Virus record (IMG/VR): IMGVR_UViG_3300027969_003013
Location: 1 to 20,523 of that record
Direction: 5' to 3' (one strand)
Source of the DNA: a virus
DNA length: 20,523 nt
Shown: one piece after another, positions 13,574-19,269 of the stretch
How positions within the stretch are numbered: the first letter of the stretch is position 1
Layout: each line of letters opens with the position of its first letter
Position numbers and translations under genes: made by a program
Notes under the pieces: generated by a model
Told to the model about the DNA's origin: nothing
Databases searched by the model: none
What the model saw: the letters and a program-made list of their open reading frames with translations, nothing else

Positions 13574-14046
13574 GCCTTTTTCTTTCGGGGAAAATTTCTA
13601 CGCTTGGGTTTATTTTCTTTAAGAACTAACGGTCCATGACTAGAATCTAGTTGAGACTTTTCTAATGCGGCATGAATAGCATCTGAACTAACATCATCTT
13701 CATCAAACCCGCTGGCGCTATCTTCATCGTCATACTCATCGTCTTCGTCGTTGGAGATAATAGCCATACCAGTTCTAGACAACAAACGATGTGCCGCATC
13801 TGGATTTTCAAATGACTCGCGTAAACTACCCACATGTCCGTCAGCAGTTTGACTAATAGTTTGCCATGTTCGAATCTCAAGCAAAGGTTCTATTTCTGTA
13901 GGAATGGATACTACATAATGCATATCATTATATCCTTCGATATTAAATGATTTGATCACAGTACCTTGTGTGGATTTAATATTATCTTTACGAATACCGT
14001 AAATCCACACAAGATCTCCTACACTATATCTTTTTTTAACTGTCAT
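13570..14046 (-). CDS. SH3/KOW-like fold protein with acidic and basic tails, 158 residues
   Basis: The N-terminal ~60 residues (RYSVGDLVWIYGIRKDN, TQGTVIKSFNI, DMHYVVSIPTEIEPLLEIRTWQTI) read like a small beta-barrel of the SH3/KOW type, which often binds nucleic acid or partner proteins. A mid segment GHVGSLRESFENPDAAHRLLS is followed by an acidic linker (NDEDDEYDDEDSASGFDEDD) and a basic C-terminus KPKRRNFPRKKKA. The fold call is by eye only. It follows the 54-residue gene and precedes the GTG-start gene in a coupled run. Confidence 0.7.
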   Translation of the reverse strand: MTVKKRYSVGDLVWIYGIRKDNIKSTQGTVIKSFNIEGYNDMHYVVSIPTEIEPLLEIRTWQTISQTADGHVGSLRESFENPDAAHRLLSRTGMAIISNDEDDEYDDEDSASGFDEDDVSSDAIHAALEKSQLDSSHGPLVLKENKPKRRNFPRKKKA

Positions 14047-14052
14047 AGTTTA

Positions 14053-14217
14053 TCAAGCCGGAGCTTGCTCTTTGCTTTTAACTTCGAGAAGATCTTTGAC
14101 GAATTTTACTGCCTTGCGGTCAGTATCATAAACATACTCTTGATCTTCATCTTCGTCATTGCGCAAAGTCACGATAACACCGTTTTTAACTTTGCGAATT
14201 TCTATTGATTCGTACAT
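14053..14217 (-). CDS. Small conserved phage protein, 54 residues
   Basis: The start MYESIEIRKVKNGVIVTLRNDEDEDQEYVYDTDRKAVKFVKDLLEV is chosen at 14217, where AGGATGG lies 8 bases upstream; a start 9 codons earlier would fall against the end of the glycosyltransferase. The product is two strands plus a helix, acidic in the turn (NDEDEDQEY). I recall similar short proteins in T4-like phages; function unknown. Confidence 0.72.
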   Translation of the reverse strand: MYESIEIRKVKNGVIVTLRNDEDEDQEYVYDTDRKAVKFVKDLLEVKSKEQAPA

Positions 14218-14230
14218 ACTGTACCATCCT

Positions 14231-14971
14231 TTATTTTGGAACACTTAAATTATAGTTAAAGTGGAAAATACCAATATGAGCTGTTTCACGGCTCAGTTCT
14301 TGATCACACCACACTTCGAATCCTGCCTTTTGAGCTTGCTGACAGAAATAAATGTCTTCGCCAATTTCCAAGTTTAATGCAGGGATAAACTCTTGTAGGT
14401 AATGTGGCTGTGGAATCTTCTCATATACTCTACGAGTACACATAACCAATCCATGTGGCAATACATCAATCAGTTCCATTGCTGGACTATTGTCAGTGGT
14501 TTGGAATTCAGTGAATGTTCCAGCCTTACCACTCATACCTGTAAAGTTAGGATTTGGAAAACGTCTACGGCGATAGTTAGCACCTACAATATCTTTATTG
14601 CGTTCTAGCAATCTAATTGGTGCATCAATTGGAAATTTCATATCTGAGTCAACCCAGAAGATGTGTGTGAAGTCGCTTTTCAAAAAGATATCTACTAAGT
14701 TTCGACGAGCAATAGTAATAACTGAACCAATGTTAAAAGCACAATTAATTTTAATCCCAGCGGCAACCATATTAGCGGCAGCCATAGCAAGATGCTGTGC
14801 GAACTCAGCATTAACCATTTCCATCGCCGGAACAGCGATCATAACACTGGGCTTTTGCCCACCTGCCATAAAAGGAGATGCTCCGGGTTGGCCAGCAGGA
14901 CGTTGTTGTGCCGCGGCACGTTGCGCCATTTGTGGACGACTTGGAATATTGAGTTTACCTTTGTTTTTCAT
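14231..14971 (-). CDS. GT-A fold glycosyltransferase
   Basis: After a 40-residue Gln/Ala/Pro-rich, probably disordered N-terminus, the 246-residue protein has a GT-A layout: SVMIAVPAM (strand 1), NIGSVITIARRNLVDIFLKSDFTHIFWVDSDMKFP with the DxD metal site (Asp108-Ser-Asp110), VGANYRRRR, then DVLPHGLVMCTRRVYEKI and LEIGEDIYFCQQAQKAGFEVWCD, where Glu205-Asp206 is the likely catalytic ED pair. This pattern (GEDxxFCxxAxxxGxxxxxD) is common in phage-encoded transferases acting on sugars; the acceptor could be a virion protein, DNA or host glycan. Upstream is a TATAAT box (14992-14997) with a poor -35, and AAAGGA before the ATG. Confidence 0.85.
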   Translation of the reverse strand: MKNKGKLNIPSRPQMAQRAAAQQRPAGQPGASPFMAGGQKPSVMIAVPAMEMVNAEFAQHLAMAAANMVAAGIKINCAFNIGSVITIARRNLVDIFLKSDFTHIFWVDSDMKFPIDAPIRLLERNKDIVGANYRRRRFPNPNFTGMSGKAGTFTEFQTTDNSPAMELIDVLPHGLVMCTRRVYEKIPQPHYLQEFIPALNLEIGEDIYFCQQAQKAGFEVWCDQELSRETAHIGIFHFNYNLSVPK

Positions 14972-14991
14972 TATTATCCTTTAATGTGTAT

Positions 14992-15020
14992 ATTATAAAT
15001 GAAGATTTGGAATAAAGCAA
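14992..15020 (-). promoter_or_regulatory. Possible sigma70-type promoter for the glycosyltransferase
   Basis: TATAAT (14992-14997) is perfect; the -35 at 17-base spacing is TTGCTT (15015-15020), matching only TTG. The predicted start near 14985 gives a leader of about 14 bases carrying AAAGGA. No inverted repeat flanks this -10, unlike the stronger promoters. Confidence 0.4.
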
Positions 15021-15082
15021 CCTGATAGTTGCTCAAATTGTTTGTTAACTTTATTTAAAGATTCAGCTAGTGCTGGTACCAT
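14993..15082 (-). CDS. Possible 29-residue peptide coupled to FolE
   Basis: An ATG overlapping the FolE stop as TAATG opens a 29-codon frame, MVPALAESLNKVNKQFEQLS then GCFIPNLHL, ending TAA inside the next promoter. The junction type is the one used by genuine neighbouring genes, and the frame has no rare-looking codons. Against it, the frame is very short and contains a small hairpin (15016-15033). No family recognised. Confidence 0.35.
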   Translation of the reverse strand: MVPALAESLNKVNKQFEQLSGCFIPNLHL

Positions 15083-15828
15083 TATCTTGGTGCAAATTCT
15101 TGCTGGAGTTTAATATTATCAAAGAACTCTTTCTTTGTATGAGGGTCGTCTTTAAACGACCCTTTAAGTACTGTAGTCTGTGTCAAGGATGAGTGTGCCA
15201 TAATACCGCGATTTTCGCAACACCCATGAATCGCCTGCACATAAACTGCTACATTTTCGGAATCAGTAGCTTTGCTAATTTCTCTAGCAATGTCATTACA
15301 TAGTTCTTCTTGTAATGTACCACGACGAGCACACCACTGAGCAATACGAGTGTACTTGCTAAGGCCAATAAGTTTGTTGGCTGCAATGATGCCAATATAA
15401 GCAACACCAGATACAGGCTGGTGATGATGACTACACATACTTCGTAGCTCACTTCTAACCACCAGCATACCTTCGTATCGGTCGGCGCTATCATTTGGGA
15501 ACGCTGTTGCGTCTGGTGCTGGTTCATATCGTCCTACCATTATTTCGTTAAAATACATCTTAGCCAGTCGGCGAGCAGTACCCTTGCTATTGGGATCATT
15601 TTCTCGATCAATAAGCAACCGATCTAGCACTAGTTCAAATGCTTCTTCAGCTTCGTCGATTAGTTGCTCTATGTTATGGTCGTTGACATATTCACTGATG
15701 TTATCCCCTGCCCAGAAACGTTTGTTGTCACGTCTCATTTTAGAACGAAGATAGTTTCCTAGATATTTGTCTTCTTGGTATCCGCCATTGCCTGCCATTG
15801 CATCTAGGCCTGTTTGGTTTTCACTCAT
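15082..15828 (-). CDS. folE: GTP cyclohydrolase I
   Basis: The enzyme opens GTP to dihydroneopterin triphosphate, the entry step of folate, pterin and 7-deazaguanine (queuosine) pathways. Zinc ligands are visible: Cys132 and His135 in MCSHHHQPVSG (catalytic His134), and Cys203 in AIHGCCENRGI. Other marks are YIGIIAANKLIGLSKYTRIAQWCARR and QTTVLKGSFKDD, matching bacterial FolE. The 248 residues include an N-terminal extension of about 50 (RRDNKRFWAGDNISEYV) typical of phage FolE copies. Together with the QueD-like gene it supports a preQ0/7-deazaguanine DNA-modification or anti-restriction role; QueE and QueC are not in the window. GGAG precedes the ATG, and a promoter with an operator-like dyad lies upstream. 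Confidence 0.96.
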   Translation of the reverse strand: MSENQTGLDAMAGNGGYQEDKYLGNYLRSKMRRDNKRFWAGDNISEYVNDHNIEQLIDEAEEAFELVLDRLLIDRENDPNSKGTARRLAKMYFNEIMVGRYEPAPDATAFPNDSADRYEGMLVVRSELRSMCSHHHQPVSGVAYIGIIAANKLIGLSKYTRIAQWCARRGTLQEELCNDIAREISKATDSENVAVYVQAIHGCCENRGIMAHSSLTQTTVLKGSFKDDPHTKKEFFDNIKLQQEFAPR

Positions 15829-15868
15829 TTTATTATTCTCCGATGTTTAAAGGCAGAGGATTGCCTGC

Positions 15869-15904
15869 ATACTGTATAGTACAGTATTATTTAGGTTCTG
15901 TCAA
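15869..15904 (-). promoter_or_regulatory. folE promoter with an operator-like perfect dyad centred on the -10
   Basis: TTGACA (15899-15904), 17 bases, TACTAT (15876-15881) on the minus strand. A perfect inverted repeat ATACTGTA - CTA - TACAGTAT (15869-15887) is centred half a base from the -10 centre. It contains CTGT-5-ACAG, like a LexA box (CTGT-8-ACAG) but with shorter spacing. The -35 lies inside the upstream dehydrogenase gene. Confidence 0.6.
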
Positions 15905-16723
15905 CCTTAGTAATGTATTTTTCTTAACGGCTGCATCCAAAACATTAAGAGCAACGTTATGTTGTTCGGCAAACTTTAACATAGCGGTAGTGTCTTTAGG
16001 AAAACACGCACCACCAAATCCAAAGCTACCGTCTGGGCCTGGAACCTGTAAATGACTTGAGCCAATGCGACGATCCATTCTGATCATTCCGGCAACATTA
16101 TCATAATTCAAATTCATTGCCTTGGCCAATTGATACAACTCGTTCATAAAGACAACCTTGGTGCTCATAAATGAATTAATTGCATACTTGGCCAATGCGG
16201 CTTCTCCAATAGTACAATGGACTACATTGTCGCCGAGTCCTTGTTGACCTATTCGGATGAGTCTTTCTGCTTCGCGTTGATAAGCCCCTACTCGTCCACC
16301 AATCATGGCAAACTTACCATTGATGTAATCTTCCTTGGCCTTGGCCGCAGTTAAAAACTCTGGAGCATGAATCAAGTTAGGGTACTGCGCATTTAACTGT
16401 TCATAGATATCGGGGGGTGCTGTGCATTTACTAATAACCACACCTTGATAGTTAATTTTTGCTAGGTTGTCTAGTACATCTTCTAGTATACTTGTATCAC
16501 AGGTACCATCTTCGTCTTGCGGACTTGGCACACAGACAAATACACCATCGCAGTCTAGCAAATCTTTATATGTATTAGTAAAGCCTTTGGCAGGATCTAC
16601 TGCAACCACATCACAAAATCCTGGCGACATTGAATCAGCAATAGCACTGCCTACAAACCCCATTCCTATAATTCCGACTTTTGTTATCATCATTTGATTC
16701 TTAAAAAACATATTTAATGTCAT
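15887..16723 (-). CDS. UDP-glucose/GDP-mannose dehydrogenase family protein, short form
   Basis: The protein (278 residues) opens with a Rossmann fold KVGIIGMGFVGSAIADS and VFVCVPSP, has KCTAPPD in place of TPPGT, APEFLTAAKAKED, and the catalytic pieces AKYAINSFMSTKVVFMNE (Lys179, Asn183) and GGACFPKDTTAML with active-site Cys240. These enzymes oxidise UDP-glucose to UDP-glucuronate with two NAD. Full-length members have 390-440 residues; this one stops after the central helix and lacks the C-terminal UDP-binding domain, so its substrate is uncertain. The ATG at 16723 overlaps the upstream stop as ATGA, but an internal MMITKVG start at residues 11-12 fits the fold better. It could feed the UDP-glucuronate decarboxylase-like enzyme at 1-636. 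Confidence 0.88.
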   Translation of the reverse strand: MTLNMFFKNQMMITKVGIIGMGFVGSAIADSMSPGFCDVVAVDPAKGFTNTYKDLLDCDGVFVCVPSPQDEDGTCDTSILEDVLDNLAKINYQGVVISKCTAPPDIYEQLNAQYPNLIHAPEFLTAAKAKEDYINGKFAMIGGRVGAYQREAERLIRIGQQGLGDNVVHCTIGEAALAKYAINSFMSTKVVFMNELYQLAKAMNLNYDNVAGMIRMDRRIGSSHLQVPGPDGSFGFGGACFPKDTTAMLKFAEQHNVALNVLDAAVKKNTLLRLTEPK

Positions 16724-16947
16724 TTAGTGAGGCCTGCAAAAATAAGTTCACGCTCAGTGACGGAGGCCACAGGCTGTAGCCATCCATTTTTTATAGCTTC
16801 CATGATCATTGATTTATATTGTTTTGGACAGGTATTGCTAATTTCAAACCCTGCTCGAGGGGTAATAGTTAATCCGTCTTGAATTATAAAATTAGGATCT
16901 TCTTGCCTAATAGTGTGTACTCGGCTTTGGTAAAGGGTGTATGTCAT
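16720..16947 (-). CDS. Conserved small phage protein, 75 residues, predicted leaderless
   Basis: The product MTYTLYQSRVHTIRQEDPNF continues IIQDGLTITPRAGFEISNTCPKQYKSMIMEAIKNGWLQPVASVTERELIFAGLTK. I recall close relatives in T4-like phages with no function. There is no ribosome site before the ATG; the bases there are the -10 box itself, and the predicted transcription start is the A of the ATG. It shares an ATGA junction with the dehydrogenase gene, so the dehydrogenase would be translated from the same mRNA. Confidence 0.75.
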   Translation of the reverse strand: MTYTLYQSRVHTIRQEDPNFIIQDGLTITPRAGFEISNTCPKQYKSMIMEAIKNGWLQPVASVTERELIFAGLTK

Positions 16948-16982
16948 GCTACTATTATAGCATGAAATTTATGCTAGGTCAA
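16945..16982 (-). promoter_or_regulatory. Extended -10 sigma70 promoter within a 7-base-arm dyad; starts on an ATG
   Basis: TTGACC (16977-16982), 17 bases, TGC-TATAAT (16954-16959). Six bases separate the -10 from the ATG at 16947. An inverted repeat CATGCTA - 6 bases - TAGCATG (16945-16951, 16958-16964) is centred on the -10, and one arm contains the start codon. The -35 begins on the base after the metallopeptidase stop. Confidence 0.75.
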
Positions 16983-17714
16983 TTATCGACTTATCCAGTC
17001 TTTAGAGTGAAAAGGTTTAGATACCTGCGTACGGCTCAAATAGTAGATTGATCGTTTTTTGATACGTTTAATGATGCGATGATTTTGGTCCCACTCAAAT
17101 GCTTTAAGATAAGTGCGCCATACATTGTAATTTGTTTTCTTGCCTTTTTGTGGCTGATTTAGATAATCCACAATGCGACTCATGTCCCCTTTGAAGCGAT
17201 CATTTAATTCACAGGCCATGTTAAATGCATAAGCATCTATTTCATCGTTATCGCCTAGGTATTCTTGCTCTTGACGCTGTTTGGTAGACTCTGCTTTAGA
17301 ACTATATCCTGGAAGAGATTTAAAATTACGTTTACGAGCCTGGTGCATGTGTATGATTTCATGGAGTAAAACATCTGCAATGCGCCAGCACAACCGAGTA
17401 AATCTAAGACTAGTATAAGTTAGAGTAGTATCTGCCAAACTATAAGCCAGGCACAGCTCTACACTTTTTTCTTTTTTCTCATCATATTCGGTGTGATATA
17501 CACCTCCTGCCCAAACAAATCCCGGGTCGACTTGTAGTTCTTGACTCTTACGGCTTCGAATAGGCATATATTTTTTAATATGCTTGGTTAAAATACCATG
17601 GAATTTATCAATAGTGAGTGTTTGGCCCACAATAGACTCCTTGGACATACGAATCATTTTTACAATAGATTCTCTGTCCCATTCACTCCAATTGAACGAA
17701 GCTGACGTACTCAC
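16983..17714 (-). CDS. Putative HExxH zinc metallopeptidase, phage-type
   Basis: The 243-residue product contains DVLLHEIIHMHQARKRNF with His118-Glu119-x-x-His122, and later YLGDNDEIDAYAFNMACEL, where Glu158 (or Asp160) may be the third zinc ligand, as in SprT-like and related zincins. A basic C-terminus (NHRIIKRIKKRSIYYL) could bind nucleic acid or a scaffold. Phages carry such proteases with roles in capsid maturation or host-protein cleavage, but the role here is not known. Translation starts at GTG 17714 with GGGAGAATACC upstream. A T4-late-like TATAAATA box lies 20 bases upstream, so expression may be late. Confidence 0.78.
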   Translation of the reverse strand: MSTSASFNWSEWDRESIVKMIRMSKESIVGQTLTIDKFHGILTKHIKKYMPIRSRKSQELQVDPGFVWAGGVYHTEYDEKKEKSVELCLAYSLADTTLTYTSLRFTRLCWRIADVLLHEIIHMHQARKRNFKSLPGYSSKAESTKQRQEQEYLGDNDEIDAYAFNMACELNDRFKGDMSRIVDYLNQPQKGKKTNYNVWRTYLKAFEWDQNHRIIKRIKKRSIYYLSRTQVSKPFHSKDWISR

Positions 17715-17733
17715 GGTATTCTCCCTGATACTA

Positions 17734-17741
17734 TATTTATA
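17734..17741 (-). promoter_or_regulatory. T4-late-like promoter box TATAAATA
   Basis: TATAAATA on the minus strand is the T4 late consensus read by a gp55-type sigma factor. It sits about 20 bases upstream of the metallopeptidase GTG. It is the only exact copy I found in front of a gene here, so chance occurrence in AT-rich DNA is possible. Confidence 0.45.
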
Positions 17742-17784
17742 ATTATCCTATTACATGATTATTACAATTATATACCTACTTAAA

Positions 17785-17890
17785 TGGTGTGGTCGGTAGG
17801 GTTTGAACCTACAAAGGCTATGTCTAGGACTACGCCCCTTCCCCGCTGTTTTTAGAACTTTGGGAGCTTTGCCGATTTGCTCACGACCAC
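17785..17890 (-). tRNA. Unusual class-II-like tRNA with encoded CCA; anticodon uncertain (CUA by loop position)
   Basis: Read on the minus strand: acceptor GTGGTCG pairs perfectly with CGACCAC, discriminator A, encoded CCA. The T arm is GTAGG-TTCAAAC-CCTAC, perfect. The D arm is AGC-AAATCGGCAAA-GCT with A14, G18G19 and A21 in place and three D pairs, as in Leu/Ser tRNAs. The 51 bases between D and T arms do not fold normally. TTCTAAA looks like an anticodon loop with CUA (amber), but its flanks CAAAG/AACAG do not pair. Instead CCC-AAA-GTT-CTAAA-AAC-AGC-GGG and GGC-GTA-GTC-CTA-GAC-ATA-GCC form two interrupted hairpins. It may be a decayed, suppressor or tRNA-like element. Its promoter starts on base one. 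Confidence 0.7.
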
Positions 17891-17891
17891 A

Positions 17892-17925
17892 GTAAAATTT
17901 TACAGGGTTTTTTGAAAGTAGTCAA
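17892..17925 (-). promoter_or_regulatory. Promoter for the tRNA, -10 in a 12-base palindrome, +1 at tRNA base 1
   Basis: TTGACT (17920-17925), 17 bases, TAAAAT (17897-17902). The palindrome GTAAAA-TTTTAC (17892-17903) contains the -10. Seven bases past the -10 is 17890, the first base of the mature tRNA, so no 5' leader would need removal. Confidence 0.6.
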
Positions 17926-17928
17926 CCT

Positions 17929-18720
17929 TCATTTATCGTAAAGATCGCCGGTTGTTGAATAATATTTGGTTTCCGGATTGTATCTGGCAAACTGTTCATA
18001 CCCGGGATCTGTTGGAAGTACTCGTTGTCCCACAAACCATTCTCCTATATGTCGGATTAGATTTTTACCCTGACTATTTTTAACCAAACAATTAACCAGT
18101 CCTTGTTCTTCGACTAAGGCTTTACCAATATAGCCTTCGTTGAGTCTAGCATGGTGCAAGGTTGCTTCTTCTGGATACTTCTTTGTATACCACTCATTAT
18201 AATTAAATCGGGCTCGATCAATAGGATATAAACTAGCTATTGGGCTGAACAACACCCCGCCCCTCTCGTATCTAAAATTTCCAAAAATAGTGTCAGTGTC
18301 TAAAGGTTGTGATTCTGTTTCGTGAAAATACCAAGGTTGCCGTTTTAATATAATCTGCGATAAACCGGGATCTGCTTTTAATAGATCAATTAGCTCTACT
18401 ATTTTAATAGGCTCGGTAATTTCAACATCGTCTTCTTGGTGCCAAATATAATCATAATTTTGATCTTTAATTAAATTCCAAAAATTGGTCCACGTCACAC
18501 TAAGACCTTGGTTAACAGGATGTAGATCTAATTCTGTATAACCAAAAGATTGTACCAATGCCGACAGCATCATGTTATTTCTATCTTTGGGAAAGTCATC
18601 AATGAAAATACGATGAACTTCACATCCAGTAAAGTCCAAATTTCTTTGAGCCATTAAAGTTTTAGTTAGATATTCAATACGATTTGTGGAAAAGATAACC
18701 TGGCAAATTTTATAAGTCAT
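17929..18720 (-). CDS. Glycosyltransferase, GT-A/family-2-like
   Basis: The protein (263 residues) opens YKICQVIFSTNRIEYLTKTL, has EVHRIFIDDFPKDRNN (first acidic site), an NQGLSVTWTNFWNLI segment and DYIWHQEDDVEI with the EDD metal site at residues 96-98, then LIDLLKADPGLSQIIL. This is the order seen in family-2 GT-A enzymes (strand, donor Asp, GLS, DxD). A C-terminal region with IGKALVEEQGLVNCLVKN likely shapes the acceptor site. The start overlaps the upstream stop as TAATG. As part of the 17929-20523 block it probably builds a glycan with the aminotransferase and oxygenase. Confidence 0.82.
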   Translation of the reverse strand: MTYKICQVIFSTNRIEYLTKTLMAQRNLDFTGCEVHRIFIDDFPKDRNNMMLSALVQSFGYTELDLHPVNQGLSVTWTNFWNLIKDQNYDYIWHQEDDVEITEPIKIVELIDLLKADPGLSQIILKRQPWYFHETESQPLDTDTIFGNFRYERGGVLFSPIASLYPIDRARFNYNEWYTKKYPEEATLHHARLNEGYIGKALVEEQGLVNCLVKNSQGKNLIRHIGEWFVGQRVLPTDPGYEQFARYNPETKYYSTTGDLYDK

Positions 18721-19268
18721 TATAATCTTTCTGTATCAAAAAAGAATGTTTGGAATAAACGACCATTTTCGTAGTTGTCTCCAAAATAATCTAAACTGGC
18801 ATGGAACAGGTCACCTCTGTAGAGTATCAGTCTATTATATTTGTTGCCAATTCGGTCAAACAAATCATACTTGGTATAATCGTATCCTTCACGGTCTTGA
18901 GTTATCTTCGAATGTTCTCCGGTGGCTTTATGCCTAAACAAGCCAGTCCCGCCACTATGAGGTGCATCTGGTGTTAGATAGCAAACTCCGGCCCACATGT
19001 TGTGTGGATCACTGTGTATCCATGTTCGATCATTGGCTGTGGCTATTTGAAATGCACCAGTGTATCCAGAATGTTCAAAGGTATTTGTTATCTTACCAGC
19101 AAACTGCATATAGTGTTCAATGGCCTGTTTTACATCATCGGTAAAGAATGGTTTAGTTCTAGCTCCGGGATAATTTCCTTTAACTGAGAAATCTTGATTC
19201 AATGCAAACTTCCTAACTGCATCTGGATCAGAATAAAAGTCATCAACTATAATTAAATTTAATCTCAT
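18720..19268 (-). CDS. 2OG-Fe(II) oxygenase-like protein (DUF6445-like)
   Basis: The product (182 residues) starts MRLNLIIVDDFYSDPDAVRKFAL, a start shared by phage and bacterial prolyl-hydroxylase-like proteins. The iron-binding HxD is WIHSDPHNMWAGVCYL (His85, Asp87), with the distal His156 in RGDLFHASLDYFG and Arg170 in GRLFQTFFF as a 2-oxoglutarate anchor. SGGTGLFRHKATGE separates them. Family members hydroxylate sugars, lipids or proteins; in a glycan operon a sugar or glycan target fits. It starts one base after the upstream stop. Confidence 0.75.
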   Translation of the reverse strand: MRLNLIIVDDFYSDPDAVRKFALNQDFSVKGNYPGARTKPFFTDDVKQAIEHYMQFAGKITNTFEHSGYTGAFQIATANDRTWIHSDPHNMWAGVCYLTPDAPHSGGTGLFRHKATGEHSKITQDREGYDYTKYDLFDRIGNKYNRLILYRGDLFHASLDYFGDNYENGRLFQTFFFDTERL

Positions 19269-19269
19269 A

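Noticed and set aside
14598-14984. 128-codon plus-strand frame with hydrophobic stretches
   Set aside because: It mirrors the GT-A glycosyltransferase gene, whose motifs are clear; no ribosome site.
15016-15033. Hairpin AGCAAC-6-GTTGCT followed by TTTATT as a folE terminator
   Set aside because: The 6-pair stem is weak and the T-tract is interrupted; it also lies inside the possible 29-residue frame. Not strong enough to call.
15851-15866. Hairpin AGGCA-6-TGCCT in the folE leader
   Set aside because: Only five pairs with no T-tract; it could affect the leader but is short enough to be chance.
17767-17772. TATAAT between the tRNA and the metallopeptidase as a sigma70 promoter
   Set aside because: No acceptable -35 occurs at 16-18 bases; the corresponding hexamer is CGACCA, inside the tRNA acceptor stem.
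17785-17890. tmRNA instead of tRNA
   Set aside because: The element is only 106 bases with a proper D arm, and no tag reading frame or pseudoknots are visible. tmRNAs are over 300 bases and lack a D stem.
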